Shown: positions 53,146 to 63,462, counted from the stretch's first letter. The stretch: DNA of 64,000 nt from Nevskia sp. (GCA_030694365.1 JAUXYM010000082.1:1-64000), one strand, 5' to 3'. Notes: generated by a model not told the origin, from the letters alone. Made by a program: numbers and translations.

Positions 53146-56100
53146 TTACGGCTTGGCGGCAGGTTGCGGCTCGCGTTCCAGCACCGGCTTGGCCTTGATC
53201 GCATCGTGGCTGCGGTCCGGGTCGGGCGCTGGTCCGGCTTGCGGCACGGCATCGATGCCCGGCTTGCTGGCCGTCGTCGGGTCTTTCTTGCCGCGCTCGG
53301 TGGTGTAGATGATGTCGCCGCCGCTGGCGGTGCCGCTTTCGGTCGACAGCTTGAAGCCGTGGCCGAGCGTGTACAGCATCCGGAACGTGTAGCCCTCCTG
53401 GAACAGGCTGATGCCGTAGCTGACGAACAGCCGTGGTGTCAGATACTTGCCGAGCGTCAGTTGCGCGGCCTGGGCGCCGGCATCGACACCGGCGGCGCTT
53501 TGCGAGCCGCTGATGCTCTGGGCATTGGCCGCGACTTCGGAATTGTTGGCCGCAGCATTGCCGACCGACAGCTCGTCGAGCCCGACTTTCTTGCCGAGCA
53601 GGCCGGCCAGATAATCGCCGCCGCCGAGGCCCAGGCTCAGGGCGGCGCTCGATACCAGGCTGCGATCCTGCGAGGAACTGTTGTCCAGCGAACGGCCGAG
53701 CACCAGCCAGCTCAACTGCTGTTCGCGCGGCAAGGTCGGGCTCGATTGCAGGCTCAATTCCGGCTTGGCCAGGGTGCCGCGCACCCGCACGCCGACCTTG
53801 ATGTCCTCGCGCGGCTGGCGGGTGGCGTACAGATCGACGGCCGGCGTCTTCACCGGCCCGCCGCTGAAGATCAGCCGCCCGGTCTCGATGTTCAGGTCCT
53901 GCCCGTAAGCCTGATAGCGGCCATCGATCAGCCGCAGTTCGCCTCGGCCGAGCGCGTCGAAGCCCGGCCGCTGCGACACCGTCACGCCGCCTTCGATTCG
54001 AGTTTTCAGGCCGAAGCCCTCGATGCCCACCTTGTTGCCCAGCACCAGGCGCAGATCGACGAACACCGGCAGTGGCACCTCCTTCGGCGGCACCACGACG
54101 CCGACCAGTACCTGGTCCTCGCTGGCATCGATGCCGCTGTTGCCGCCGAGACCTTTCGGCGTGATGTCGGCGCGCGGCACGCCGAGTTCACCGGTCAGGC
54201 GTGCGCCCTCGGCATTGCGGATCAGGCGCAGATCGGCGTCGATCCAGGCACGCGCTTCGGCGGTGTTCATCGCCTGCACGTCCTTGCCCTTGATCGTCAC
54301 GTCGGCGGACAGCGGCTTTGAATAAGGGTCGACCGTGCCGGCGATGCTCAGCGTGCCGCCGCCCGAACTGAGACTGCCGTCGAGCGCCAGCGGTGCCTGG
54401 TTACGGGCGCGCAGCACCAAGCCGATATCAGTGACCTCGATGCCGGCGATCACCAGCTTGGCGCGGCCTTCGCTGAGCTTCAGATCGCCTTCCACTCGCG
54501 GCTTGCCAACGGTGCCAGACAGCGTGAAGTTGCCGGCCAGGTGGCCGTCAAGCTTGTCGACCTGCGGCAGCAGCGGTTCGAGGAAGGCCAGGCCCGGCAC
54601 GTCGAGGCGGATGCTGCCGCCGAGCGCGCGCGCCTTGAAATCGTCGCCGGGCGCTGCGGTCAGCGTGGCATCGAGTGCGGCACCGGCCATCTTCAGTTCG
54701 GCCTTGGCTTCCAGCCGGCCATCGACCTGGCGGGCCTGCACGCTGCCGGTCTGCAAGCTCAGCAGCGGCGCATCCGGCAGTTGCAGCGAGGCTTCGCGCA
54801 GGTTCAGCGAGGCCTCGGCCTGCTGCAGATTGCCGCTGGTGAAATCGATCGAACCGCTGCCGTCGACACTGCCGCTGATCCGCATCTTCGGATCGAGGAA
54901 CGGCTGCAGGGCCGAAAGCAGCAGGCGATCGATGTTCCAGCCGATGCGGGCGCCATCGGCGAGCACGTTCTGTTCAAGATTGAAGCAGGCGTGGCCGTCG
55001 TTGCCGGTCAGGCAGGCCAGTTCCAGCGCGCGGCGTTTTTCGCCGACCAGGATGCCGGCCGGCTTGTCGAGCGCCCAGGCCGACAGGCCATCCGGTGCCA
55101 GCGATAACTGGTTCAGTTCGCCGCCCCACTCGCCGCGTAGCCGGTCGTAGCCGCCCTGCAGGCCGAGCTTGGCGTGGCCGCGTTCGGTATCGGCTTCGAG
55201 CAGCACGCCGTGATAAACCTCCTGTCCCGTGGCGGTCAGGCTGGCACTGGCGATCTTCAGACCGACCTCGGCGCCGCGCAGTGTCACTTTCAGGTTCGAG
55301 GTGGCGACCAGCGGATCGAGGTCCGCGACCCAGTCCAGATGCTCGACGGTCTGCTCGCCGAACGCGAGCTTGCCGAGCTCGCCTTTCGAAACCAGATGCG
55401 GCTGCTCGATGCTGCCGTCGAGGGCGAAATCGAAGGCCGCGTGGCCGCTCAGCTCGGGTAGCAGCGAGCCGAGTGCCGGGCTGTTGAAGCTGCCGCGCAG
55501 CGCGAACGGTGGCGTCGCCTGGCCGGACAGATTCAGCACCGTGCGGCCGGATTCGAGCTGCACGGTGTCGAGGGTCACCACCGTGCTTTCGGGGGCGAGC
55601 TGCGCGCTGCCGACAGCGGCGAGCTTCAGCGGATAGTTGCGCAGCCGGGATTGATCGATCAGCGCGTCGAAACGCAGCGGCGCAGCGGCGGCATCGCCGG
55701 TGGCGATCAGCAGCTTGCCGTTGATGTCGCCCGGCCAGTCGGGTGCCACCAGGCCGGGATCGAGATGGCTGATCAGTGCCTGGAAATTCAGCTTCAGTTC
55801 CGGCGTCCAGCGTACTTTGCCGCTGGCCTCGACCTTGCCCTTGCCGGCAGCCAGCTTCAGCGCTTCGAGCTGGGCTGCACGGGTATCGGTGACGCCGTTG
55901 GCCACGAGGCTGAACGGCTGGCCGCGCAGCGATGAATTCTCGAAGCGGCCATCGAAAGCGATCTGCGGTTCCTCGCCGACCATGTGGGTGGTGGTGGTGA
56001 TCCGGCCGTTCAGGTCGCCGGGGAAATCGGCGACGAACCACGAGGGATCGACATGCTCGAAGCTGGCGACGATCTCCGCCGACAGCGCCGGCGACCAGCG

Positions 56101-57147
56101 CACTTCGCCGCTGGCACTGATCGAGCCGGGCTGCGGCGCAGCCTTGCGCTTGTGGTCAATCGCTGCGAGTGCGACCGGCAAGGCGTCGAGTTTCAGCGAG
56201 TCGATCCTGGCGCTGCTCAAGGAGCCGCTGCCGGCGGTGGCGAGCTTCGCCGAGAACGCCTGCATCGTCGCGCTGGCGGCCAGGGTGTAGCGGTAGTCGT
56301 CGAGCCTGCCGTCGAAGCTGGCGGCACCGATCAGGTCGCTGACCATCGGGGGCTGCTGGTCTTCGAGCACCAGCGGCCAGCGCAGGCCGGTCCATTCCAG
56401 CTTCAGCGCGCTGGCCACGGTGTTCAGGCCATAACGGCCTTTGGCGTGCAGGCGGTAGCCGCCGGCTGCCGGGCCGGCACCGGTCACCGTCAGTTGCTCG
56501 AAATCGATCTGTTCGGCACCCATCTGCGCTTCGGCCTGGGCCTGCAGCGGCCCGGTGATCGGCAGGCCGCTGGTCTGCAACTGGCTGATGCTGAGCTGGC
56601 GGCCGAGCCAGCGGCCGATCAGCTGGGTGCTGTCGATCGCCAGCAGGTCCGGGCTTCCGGCCGGCGCATCGGCGGCGGCGTGCAGCACGAAGCCGGTCAG
56701 GGTCGCGCTGTCGATGACCACGTCGACCGGCAGCCGCGCCGGCAGGCGGGTCGGCGTCGGCGGAGGGGCCGGCTCGGTAGTCCGGCCCGGGGTCACCGCC
56801 AGCGCGTCGATCTCGATCAGTTCCGCGTGCAGCCGGCCGCGCAGCAGGCTTGCCGGCTGGTGGCGCAGTCGCAGCCGGCCGATGGTGATCAGCAGGCCGT
56901 CGCTGCCGGTGTAGCGGAAATCGTGCAGCTCGACCTTGTCGAGCAGCCGGCCGTCCACCCGGCCGACCGAGATCATGCCGCCGGTCAGGCTGTTCAACTG
57001 GGCCAGGCCGAAGCGCAGGCCGCGCTCGCTGCCGATCACGAAGATGACCGCTGCGATCAGCAGCAGCACCGGCACGGTCAGTGCGGCGAACAGCCAGCGA
57101 CCCCAACGGAATCCCGGCCGCACCGGGCCTGGCGTGGTTGTGCTCAC
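53146..57147 (-). CDS. tamB: Translocation and assembly module inner-membrane subunit TamB
   Basis: A 1333-residue AsmA-like bridge protein of the envelope. One N-terminal membrane helix (LFAALTVPVLLLIAAVIFVI) is followed by a very long beta-rich periplasmic part made of repeated strands, and the C-terminal TamB domain with DLYATRQPREDIKVGVRVRG, SLQSSPTLPREQQLSWLVLG, and a barrel-like end FVSYGISLFQEGYTFRM. It works with TamA in outer-membrane protein assembly and with phospholipid transport. Translation starts at a GTG overlapping the tamA stop (GTGA). The C-terminus after the domain is a Lys/Pro/Asp-rich tail. Confidence 0.95.
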   Translation of the reverse strand: MSTTTPGPVRPGFRWGRWLFAALTVPVLLLIAAVIFVIGSERGLRFGLAQLNSLTGGMISVGRVDGRLLDKVELHDFRYTGSDGLLITIGRLRLRHQPASLLRGRLHAELIEIDALAVTPGRTTEPAPPPTPTRLPARLPVDVVIDSATLTGFVLHAAADAPAGSPDLLAIDSTQLIGRWLGRQLSISQLQTSGLPITGPLQAQAEAQMGAEQIDFEQLTVTGAGPAAGGYRLHAKGRYGLNTVASALKLEWTGLRWPLVLEDQQPPMVSDLIGAASFDGRLDDYRYTLAASATMQAFSAKLATAGSGSLSSARIDSLKLDALPVALAAIDHKRKAAPQPGSISASGEVRWSPALSAEIVASFEHVDPSWFVADFPGDLNGRITTTTHMVGEEPQIAFDGRFENSSLRGQPFSLVANGVTDTRAAQLEALKLAAGKGKVEASGKVRWTPELKLNFQALISHLDPGLVAPDWPGDINGKLLIATGDAAAAPLRFDALIDQSRLRNYPLKLAAVGSAQLAPESTVVTLDTVQLESGRTVLNLSGQATPPFALRGSFNSPALGSLLPELSGHAAFDFALDGSIEQPHLVSKGELGKLAFGEQTVEHLDWVADLDPLVATSNLKVTLRGAEVGLKIASASLTATGQEVYHGVLLEADTERGHAKLGLQGGYDRLRGEWGGELNQLSLAPDGLSAWALDKPAGILVGEKRRALELACLTGNDGHACFNLEQNVLADGARIGWNIDRLLLSALQPFLDPKMRISGSVDGSGSIDFTSGNLQQAEASLNLREASLQLPDAPLLSLQTGSVQARQVDGRLEAKAELKMAGAALDATLTAAPGDDFKARALGGSIRLDVPGLAFLEPLLPQVDKLDGHLAGNFTLSGTVGKPRVEGDLKLSEGRAKLVIAGIEVTDIGLVLRARNQAPLALDGSLSSGGGTLSIAGTVDPYSKPLSADVTIKGKDVQAMNTAEARAWIDADLRLIRNAEGARLTGELGVPRADITPKGLGGNSGIDASEDQVLVGVVVPPKEVPLPVFVDLRLVLGNKVGIEGFGLKTRIEGGVTVSQRPGFDALGRGELRLIDGRYQAYGQDLNIETGRLIFSGGPVKTPAVDLYATRQPREDIKVGVRVRGTLAKPELSLQSSPTLPREQQLSWLVLGRSLDNSSSQDRSLVSSAALSLGLGGGDYLAGLLGKKVGLDELSVGNAAANNSEVAANAQSISGSQSAAGVDAGAQAAQLTLGKYLTPRLFVSYGISLFQEGYTFRMLYTLGHGFKLSTESGTASGGDIIYTTERGKKDPTTASKPGIDAVPQAGPAPDPDRSHDAIKAKPVLEREPQPAAKP

Positions 57148-58898
57148 AGGCCCACCTGCACGCCGAGGTGCAGCCGCACCGGCGAGGAACCGGGATCGAA
57201 GGGATGGGCGAGATCGAGCGCGAAGGCACCGAACGGCGCGCGATAGCGGATGCCGAGGCCGGCGCCGACGCTCGGGTCGACCAGGGGCTTGTCGTTGGCG
57301 TCGCCGGCATCGACGAACGCGGCGACGCCGTATTCGCGCACGAAGTACCAGTCCAGTTCGGCGCTCGCGGTAGTCAGATAACGGCCGCCGATCACCCGGC
57401 CGTTGGCGTCTCGCGGGCCGAGCGATTGATACGAGTAGCCGCGCACGCTGCCGTCGCCGCCGGCGAAGAAACGCTGCGATGGCGGCAGGTTGTTGAAGCT
57501 GCCGACCCAGGTCGCGCCCTGGTCAACGCGGACTCTCAGGAACAGGCGGTGAGCGAGGTCGAGCACGCCGCGTAGCTTGATCGAGCCCTGGACGAAGTTG
57601 GTGTCGGATAACAGCAGATTCGAGCCGCCGTGGACGTCGGTGAACGCATACCAGCCGCGCTTCGGGAAGATCGGATCGTCGCCCTCGGTGTGGTCGAGCG
57701 AAATGCCAGGCACCAGCAGGGTTGAACGCTGACGTGGGCTTTCCTTGATCGAATATTCGTCGAAGCTGTATTCGAGATAGACGCGCCGCTGCCAGCGCTT
57801 GCCGCGACGGTTGAAGCTGGTGCCGATGCGGTACAGGGTTTCCTTGATGTCGCTGAAATCCTGGGTCAGCGCCTGGGTGGTGAAGCTGACTGAATCGCTC
57901 GGCAGATGGCCGAAGGGAATGCGGTATTCGGCGACCGCCGTGGAGATGCGCGGCGACACGCGAAGATCGGTGCGCAGCTTGTGGCCGAGGCTGTTCAGCC
58001 GGCGGAAATCGGCACCCACCGAAGCCCGGGGGCCGCTGTCGGTGCCGTAGCCAAGGCCGTAGCGATAGCTGCGCGGCGCCCGTTCGGTGGTGCTGATCAG
58101 CATCGGGATGCGGCCGTCTTCGTCGGCCTTGTCCTTCAGCCCTTCGATGTCGACGGTCTGGAAGTAGTCGAGATCGCTGAACGCGAACTGGGTGCTGAGC
58201 ACCTTCGAAGGATCGTAGTTGTCGCCGGTTTCGAAGGTCAGGTAGTTGCGCAGGAAGGCCTCGCGCAGCGCCAGGCCCCCTTCCTGCTCGATGCGGATTT
58301 CGCCGAACTGGTAGCGGCGGCCGCTGTCGAGCGTCAGCAGGATTTCGGCGCTGTTGTTCGGCACGTCGACTCTCAGCTCGCGCCGGGTCAGCTTGGCATC
58401 GAGCAGCCCTAAGCTGTAGGCGGTCTGCACGATGCGGGTCTTCAGCTCCTCGTATTCCTCGTGCTTGATCCGTTCGCCGAGCTTCAGCGGCCGTGGCCGG
58501 GTCTTGATCTGGGTCAGCGCTTGGTTGTCGGCACCATCGCCGAGAATCTCGAAATCGATGATCGAGATCGCCGTCTCCGGCCCGGCACCGACCTGGTATT
58601 CGACCACCCAGTCCGGCTTCGCGCCTTCGAGCTTGGCGGTCACCTTGGCGTTGTACCAGCCGAACGGCTGCAGCGCGCCGAGGATTTCCCGCTCGCCCTG
58701 CTTGAACAGACGCTCGACATCGGCGCTGTCGTAGTCGCCCTTGTCGGCGTCGGTACGCTTGGCGTATTCGAGGATCGACAGCTTGGCGTAGGCGTTGTCG
58801 CGCTCGTCCGGCCCGAGGCCGCGCACCCGCACGTCGACGCCGGCTTTCGCAGGCGCGGTGGCCGCCAGCAGCACCAGGCCCGCCAGCCAGCCCCACAT
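57144..58898 (-). CDS. tamA: Translocation and assembly module outer-membrane subunit TamA
   Basis: A 584-residue Omp85-family protein. The ATG at 58898 gives a signal peptide (GWLAGLVLLAATAPAKAG). Three POTRA-like domains occupy about residues 20-270 (VDVRVRGLGPDERDNAYAKL, then others), followed by a 16-strand barrel with the Omp85 signature FFAGGDGSVRGYSYQSLGPR and a C-terminal strand ending in LHLGVQVGL. In-frame sequence upstream of 58898 is Pro/Ser-rich and unlikely. tamA-tamB are translationally coupled. TraB-family and ttcA genes lie upstream on the same strand. Confidence 0.95.
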   Translation of the reverse strand: MWGWLAGLVLLAATAPAKAGVDVRVRGLGPDERDNAYAKLSILEYAKRTDADKGDYDSADVERLFKQGEREILGALQPFGWYNAKVTAKLEGAKPDWVVEYQVGAGPETAISIIDFEILGDGADNQALTQIKTRPRPLKLGERIKHEEYEELKTRIVQTAYSLGLLDAKLTRRELRVDVPNNSAEILLTLDSGRRYQFGEIRIEQEGGLALREAFLRNYLTFETGDNYDPSKVLSTQFAFSDLDYFQTVDIEGLKDKADEDGRIPMLISTTERAPRSYRYGLGYGTDSGPRASVGADFRRLNSLGHKLRTDLRVSPRISTAVAEYRIPFGHLPSDSVSFTTQALTQDFSDIKETLYRIGTSFNRRGKRWQRRVYLEYSFDEYSIKESPRQRSTLLVPGISLDHTEGDDPIFPKRGWYAFTDVHGGSNLLLSDTNFVQGSIKLRGVLDLAHRLFLRVRVDQGATWVGSFNNLPPSQRFFAGGDGSVRGYSYQSLGPRDANGRVIGGRYLTTASAELDWYFVREYGVAAFVDAGDANDKPLVDPSVGAGLGIRYRAPFGAFALDLAHPFDPGSSPVRLHLGVQVGL

Positions 58899-58908
58899 CG
58901 TCCGGGGT

Positions 58909-59892
58909 CTAGCGGCGAGCGATTGCGGCATCGGCGGGGGCATTGGGCTCGGCACCAAGGGCTGCCTGCTGATCACTGTTGATCGCCAGATACGGGCGCA
59001 CCTGATAGCCGGCCGCATTGAGACGGGCGATCAGGCCGTCCGGCCCGAGCCAGTGGGCGGCACCGACGACGATCAACTGTCGCTCCGGCAGCTTCAGCCG
59101 GCGTTCGAGTTCGGGCAGCCAGGCGCGATTGCGGCTGGCCAGCAAGTGTTCGTGGACCGCCGGGTAATCGCGCTTCATCTCGGCGATCAGCGCTTCGATG
59201 CCGCTGCTGTCGTTGTCGCGCCAGGCGCGGTACATCTCGGCCGGCTCTTCGGCTTTCAGGCCGTTGTCGGCCAGCGCGGCATCGAGGAACTGCATCGACA
59301 GCGGCTTGGCCATGTCGGTGAACAGGCCGATGTGGCGTTCCGGTGCTTCGAACCAGGCGATGCTCCGGCCATCGGCCAGTGCGGCGTCGTGCAGGCGACG
59401 GTCAAGGCCGTAGTCACCGCTGAAACCGGCCCGCTGGTAGGTGTACAGCTCCAGTGTCAGCGCGCAGAACCACGGCCGATAGGTTTCGCATTGGGCGGTG
59501 GGCATCCGCAAGCTGCGCATCCGCTGGCGCAGACGGCGCAGGGTGCCGACATCGATTTCGGCGGCGAGGCCTTCCGGCGCGGTCGCTGCGGCCAGCATCT
59601 GGGCGCTGAGCTTGCGTCCCTGCAGGGCGTCGATATCGGACTCGAAGACCAGCGCATCAGCCGAGCGATAGGCCTGGACGATGCCCGTCGGCAGCCGCTT
59701 GGCCGCGCTCGGCAGCAGATGCACCGAGCCGAGCAGGTAATGCGTGGTGGTAGCGCCCCTGACCTGCCACAGGAACGGCGCATCGGATTCGGCACTGGCG
59801 GCGCTGCTCGCGAGCATGGTGCAGAGCCCGAACAACAGGCTGCACCCAATGTTCAACAAACGGCCGCGCTGCCGCACCTCAAGCCGCATCAT
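58909..59892 (-). CDS. TraB/GumN family protein
   Basis: A 327-residue exported protein: a signal peptide ([16 protein letters not shown]), then [20 protein letters not shown], the opening motif of the TraB/GumN (ChaN/Tiki-like) fold, with [10 protein letters not shown], and later [23 protein letters not shown] containing the conserved second GxxH motif. Tiki relatives are metalloproteases; bacterial members are mostly uncharacterised. It overlaps the ttcA stop by 14 bp and is 10 bp upstream of tamA, so the genes are likely co-transcribed. Confidence 0.88.
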   Translation of the reverse strand: MMRLEVRQRGRLLNIGCSLLFGLCTMLASSAASAESDAPFLWQVRGATTTHYLLGSVHLLPSAAKRLPTGIVQAYRSADALVFESDIDALQGRKLSAQMLAAATAPEGLAAEIDVGTLRRLRQRMRSLRMPTAQCETYRPWFCALTLELYTYQRAGFSGDYGLDRRLHDAALADGRSIAWFEAPERHIGLFTDMAKPLSMQFLDAALADNGLKAEEPAEMYRAWRDNDSSGIEALIAEMKRDYPAVHEHLLASRNRAWLPELERRLKLPERQLIVVGAAHWLGPDGLIARLNAAGYQVRPYLAINSDQQAALGAEPNAPADAAIARR

Positions 59893-60814
59893 CGGCTTCG
59901 GTGGCGGTGCTGCTGTCCGATTTCAGCCAGTTGCCGGATGCCACAGCACTGCCGAGAACGCTGTCCAGCGCGGCGAAATCGAAGGCCTTGGCATCGGCAA
60001 GCTGCGACGGTGCCACGTTCTGCAGCGCGCTGAAAATGTGCTCGATGCGGCCCGGATGGCTCTTTTCCCAATCGCTCATCAGCTTGCGCACCTGCACCCG
60101 CTGCAACTGATCCTGCGAGCCGCACAGGGTGCAGGGGATGATCGGGTACTGGACGATGCGCGCGTATTCGATGATGTCCGCCTCGCGCACATAAGCCAGC
60201 GGCCGGATGACGATGTGCTTGCCGTTGTCGCTCTTCAGCTTGGGCGGCATCGCTGCCAGCTTGCCGTTGAAGAACAGGTTCAGGAAAAAGGTCGCGACCA
60301 TGTCGTCGCGGTGATGGCCGAGGGCGATCTTGTTGTAGCCGTTCGCTTCGGCATAGGCGTACAGCGCGCCGCGCCGCAGCCGTGAGCACAGGCTGCACAT
60401 GGTCTTGCCTTCCGGCACCAGGCGCTTGACCACCGAATAGGTGTCCTGCTCGATGATGTGGAAGGGCACGCCGCGCGCTTCCAGGTATTCCGGCAGCACG
60501 TGTTCCGGGAAGCCCGGCTGCTTCTGGTCGAGGTTGACGGCGATGACTTCGAACTTCACCGGTGCCGCATCGCGCAGCATCAGCAGCACGTCGAGCATCG
60601 TGTAGCTGTCCTTGCCGCCGGACAGGCAGACCATCACCCGATCACCGTCGCGGATCATCTGATAATCCATGATCGCCTGGCCCATCTGCCGGCGCAGACG
60701 CTTGACCAGCTTGTTGCGCTCCAGACGCTGGCGTGGACCGCGATCGATCGGCGCAACGGGAGTCATGGCCGATGGGGATTCGGCGACAAGGTCGGCAAGG
60801 CTTACGGCAGACAT
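59879..60814 (-). CDS. ttcA: tRNA 2-thiocytidine(32) synthetase TtcA
   Basis: The Fe-S enzyme adding sulfur to C32 of certain tRNAs. It has the PP-loop [18 protein letters not shown], the two CxxC motifs [11 protein letters not shown] and [12 protein letters not shown], and [17 protein letters not shown]. The 311-residue form from the ATG at 60814 is chosen; a GTG 9 bp upstream (60823) would add three residues. The C-terminal Ser/Thr/Ala tail overlaps the TraB gene start. Confidence 0.95.
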   Translation of the reverse strand: MSAVSLADLVAESPSAMTPVAPIDRGPRQRLERNKLVKRLRRQMGQAIMDYQMIRDGDRVMVCLSGGKDSYTMLDVLLMLRDAAPVKFEVIAVNLDQKQPGFPEHVLPEYLEARGVPFHIIEQDTYSVVKRLVPEGKTMCSLCSRLRRGALYAYAEANGYNKIALGHHRDDMVATFFLNLFFNGKLAAMPPKLKSDNGKHIVIRPLAYVREADIIEYARIVQYPIIPCTLCGSQDQLQRVQVRKLMSDWEKSHPGRIEHIFSALQNVAPSQLADAKAFDFAALDSVLGSAVASGNWLKSDSSTATEADDAA

Positions 60815-60890
60815 ACGGAACACTTGGGCAAACGGCGAGACCGAATGATGCGGTAGCGGTAGCCGGCTTGTCGAAAGGCGGGATCGCCCA

Positions 60891-61103
60891 TCAGTTGCCG
60901 CCCAGCGGCTGGTCGTTCGGCCGACCGAGTGCAGCGCTCCACTCGTCGTTGCCGATCACCCTGCCCATGTGACGCGTCAGGAAGGCGAGTTGTTCGGGGT
61001 CGACAGGGGTGCGGCCCTGGGCGTCGGCACTGGCCTGCGAGTCATCTGGAACGGAATCCTGGGGGTCCGGCTGCTCGTTCACGTTCTGCTCCTTGTCGAT
61101 CAT
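60891..61103 (-). CDS. Small hypothetical protein downstream of dtd
   Basis: A 70-residue acidic, probably soluble protein from the ATG at 61103, 14 bp after the dtd stop, with AGGGAA at a fair distance upstream. The first half is Gln/Asp/Pro/Ser-rich and likely disordered ([15 protein letters not shown]); the second half [20 protein letters not shown] with [14 protein letters not shown] may form a helix. No family recognised. The close spacing behind dtd argues for a real, co-transcribed gene. Confidence 0.6.
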   Translation of the reverse strand: MIDKEQNVNEQPDPQDSVPDDSQASADAQGRTPVDPEQLAFLTRHMGRVIGNDEWSAALGRPNDQPLGGN

Positions 61104-61117
61104 GGTGATCAGATTCC

Positions 61118-61564
61118 CTAGGCTTCCAGCCAGAAGGTCACCGGCCCATCGTTGACCAGGCTCACCTGCATGTCCGCCCCGAACACGCCGCTGCCGGTGC
61201 CGGGCCAGATGCGCTGGGCTTCGCTGACCAGGTCGGTGTACAGCGCCCGGGCTTCGTCCGGTGTTGCCGCTGGCGTGAAGCTGGCGCGAGTGCCGTTGTT
61301 GGTATCGGCGGCCAGGGTGAACTGCGAGACCAGCAGCAGGCCGCCGCGTTCGGCACCGAGATCGCGCAGGCTTTTGTTCATCCGGCCGCTGTCGTCCTCG
61401 AACACGCGATAGCTCAGCAGGCGTTCGAGCAGACGCGAACCCCGGGTGGCGGTGTCGCCGCGTTCGATGCCGATCAGCACCAGCAGGCCGCATTCGATGC
61501 GCGCCATGGTCCGGCCGTCGATCTCGACGCTGGCGCGACGCACTCTTTGCAGGAGTCCGATCAT
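61118..61564 (-). CDS. dtd: D-aminoacyl-tRNA deacylase
   Basis: Removes D-amino acids (and glycine from tRNA-Ala) mischarged on tRNAs. The 148-residue product starts MIGLLQRVRRASVEIDGRTM, has the active-site SQFTLAADTNNGTRASF and ends with the GPVTFWLEA segment containing the Gly-cisPro motif partner. Length equals the family norm (145). It is divergent from the acyltransferase gene and followed by a small gene on the same strand. Confidence 0.96.
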   Translation of the reverse strand: MIGLLQRVRRASVEIDGRTMARIECGLLVLIGIERGDTATRGSRLLERLLSYRVFEDDSGRMNKSLRDLGAERGGLLLVSQFTLAADTNNGTRASFTPAATPDEARALYTDLVSEAQRIWPGTGSGVFGADMQVSLVNDGPVTFWLEA

Positions 61565-61599
61565 CGGAAGGGCTGGCAGCGGTCGGGCAATAATGCGGG

Positions 61600-62481
61600 A
61601 TGCAGACTGTACTTCGCGCGCTGTTCCTCCTGCTCGGCTATCTGCCGCTGGCCGTGCTGCACCTGCTCGGCGCCGCCCTCGGCCGGCTGCTGTGGTGGTT
61701 GCCGAACGGCCTTCGGCGGATCACCGAGCTGCATCTGGCCCGTTGCCTGCCGGAGCTCGATGACGCAGCGCGCAGCCGCATCGCCCGCGCCAGCCTGATC
61801 GAAAGCGCGAAAGCGGTGCTCGAAGCGCCGGCCATCTGGTACGGGCCGCTGGCTCGCCGCCGGCGCTGGCTGGCCGCTCCGGCCGCACTGGCGACGATTT
61901 GCGCTGCACAGAAGCAAGGCAAAGGCGTGATCCTGCTGACGCCGCACCAGGGCGCCTGGGAGCTGGCCAGTTTCTTCTGCGCCCAGGCCGCGCCGATCAC
62001 CGTGCTCTTCAAGCCGCAGAAAGGTGCCGCCGATGCGCTGATCCGTGCAGGCCGCGGGCGTGGCGCGCCGGTGACGCCGGTGCCGACCACCGGTGCCGGC
62101 GTCAAGGCGCTGCTGGCGGCGCTGAAGCGCGGCGAGCTGGTCGGCATCCTGCCCGATCACGATCCGCCGGAATCCTCCGGCACCGCGTTCGTGCCGATGT
62201 TCGGCATTCCGGCCAACACCATGGATCTGGTTACCAAGCTCGCCGCCCGCAGCGGCGCATCGGTGCTGCTGATCGTTGCCGAGCGCCTGCCCGCCGCGCG
62301 CGGCTTCCGCTTTCACCTGTGGCCGGCGCCCGCCGACATCGCCGATGCAGCGACCGGCCCGGCGGTGATGAATGCCGCGGTGGAAACCTGCGTGCGGGCA
62401 TTCCCCGAGCAGTATTGGTGGAGCTACAAGCGCTATCGTCGGCGACCGCCGGGCGAGCCGGATTTCTATCGCTCGCTGTAG
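61600..62481 (+). CDS. LpxL/LpxM-like (HtrB) lipid A acyltransferase family protein
   Basis: A 293-residue acyltransferase with one N-terminal membrane anchor (LRALFLLLGYLPLAVLHLLG). Catalytic motif HX4E is in LLTPHQGAWELASFF near residues 112-126, and GILPDHDPPESSG with FVPMFGIPANTMDLVTKLA supplies the further family blocks. The C-terminal EQYWWSYKRYRRRP is typical of LpxL-like enzymes. It probably adds a secondary acyl chain to lipid A at the inner membrane; other acyl acceptors (for example ornithine lipid) cannot be excluded. ATG at 61600; 35 bp divergent from dtd. Confidence 0.88.
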   Translation: MQTVLRALFLLLGYLPLAVLHLLGAALGRLLWWLPNGLRRITELHLARCLPELDDAARSRIARASLIESAKAVLEAPAIWYGPLARRRRWLAAPAALATICAAQKQGKGVILLTPHQGAWELASFFCAQAAPITVLFKPQKGAADALIRAGRGRGAPVTPVPTTGAGVKALLAALKRGELVGILPDHDPPESSGTAFVPMFGIPANTMDLVTKLAARSGASVLLIVAERLPAARGFRFHLWPAPADIADAATGPAVMNAAVETCVRAFPEQYWWSYKRYRRRPPGEPDFYRSL

Positions 62482-62511
62482 AGCAGTGTTCTGTCCAACC
62501 ATTCCGCAACC

Positions 62512-63462
62512 ATGGCCCACGAATTCCTGATCGAAGCCCACGGGCTGAGCCGTCGCTACGGCAGCCACATCGCTGCCAACGACATCAGCCTGTCGCTGCG
62601 CAAAGGCGAAATCCTCGGCCTGCTCGGCCCGAACGGCGCCGGCAAGTCGACGACCATGAAGATGCTCGCCGGCGTGCTTGCGCCCAGCGCCGGCACGGTG
62701 ATGATCAACGGCGTGTCGCTGGCCGATGATCCGAAGCGCGCCAAGCAGAGCCTGGGCTATCTGCCCGAGCTGCCGCCGGTCTATCCGGAGCTGAGCGTCG
62801 ACGAATACCTGCGCTACTGCGCCAGCCTCCATGGCCTGCGCCGCAGCGAACGCGCAGCGGCGCTGCGGCGGGCGAAGCAGTCCTGCGGCTTGAGCGAAGT
62901 GTCACGGCGGCTGATCGGCAATCTGTCGAAGGGCTATCAACAGCGGGTCGGAATTGCCCAGGCGATCATCCATCGCCCGGCGGTGGTGATCCTCGATGAG
63001 CCCACGGTCGGCCTCGATCCGATCCAGATCCTGGAAATCCGCCGACTGATCAAGGCGCTGGGCCAGGAGCATGGCGTGATCCTGTCCAGCCACATCCTTC
63101 CGGAGATCCAGGCGGTCTGCGCTCGCGTGATGATCATTCACCGCGGCCGGCTGGTGTACGCCGAGCCGCTCGCCACGGCGGGCAGCGAAGGCTTCAGGAC
63201 GATCATCGCCGGCTTCCTGCGGATGCCGGCGTTCGATGTGCTGCTGAGCGTGCCCGGCGTCGGCGAGATCGAAACGCTGGCCGGCAACCAGGTTCGCATC
63301 ACCGTCAACAACGCGGGCGATGACCCGCGCGCCGCGATCGCCGACGCTGCCGCCGCACATGGCTGGGGCCTGATCGAGCTGCATGCCGAACGACGAACCC
63401 TGGAAGAAATCTTCGTCGAACTCAGCACCGGCGACGCCCACGCCTTGCAGGAAGCCGCCTGA
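62512..63462 (+). CDS. ABC transporter ATP-binding protein (GldA/NosF type)
   Basis: A 316-residue ATPase with Walker A GPNGAGKST near residues 43-51, Q-loop LGYLPELPPVYPELSV, signature LSKGYQQRVG near 141-150, Walker B VVILDEPTVGLDP near 163-175 and the SSHILPEIQ switch. A C-terminal domain of about 90 residues fits the GldA-like group. It is translationally coupled to the ABC-2 permease gene that follows (TGATG overlap), and so forms an export system for an unknown substrate. In this type, a second permease/GldG-like subunit usually comes next, beyond the window. Confidence 0.93.
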   Translation: MAHEFLIEAHGLSRRYGSHIAANDISLSLRKGEILGLLGPNGAGKSTTMKMLAGVLAPSAGTVMINGVSLADDPKRAKQSLGYLPELPPVYPELSVDEYLRYCASLHGLRRSERAAALRRAKQSCGLSEVSRRLIGNLSKGYQQRVGIAQAIIHRPAVVILDEPTVGLDPIQILEIRRLIKALGQEHGVILSSHILPEIQAVCARVMIIHRGRLVYAEPLATAGSEGFRTIIAGFLRMPAFDVLLSVPGVGEIETLAGNQVRITVNNAGDDPRAAIADAAAAHGWGLIELHAERRTLEEIFVELSTGDAHALQEAA

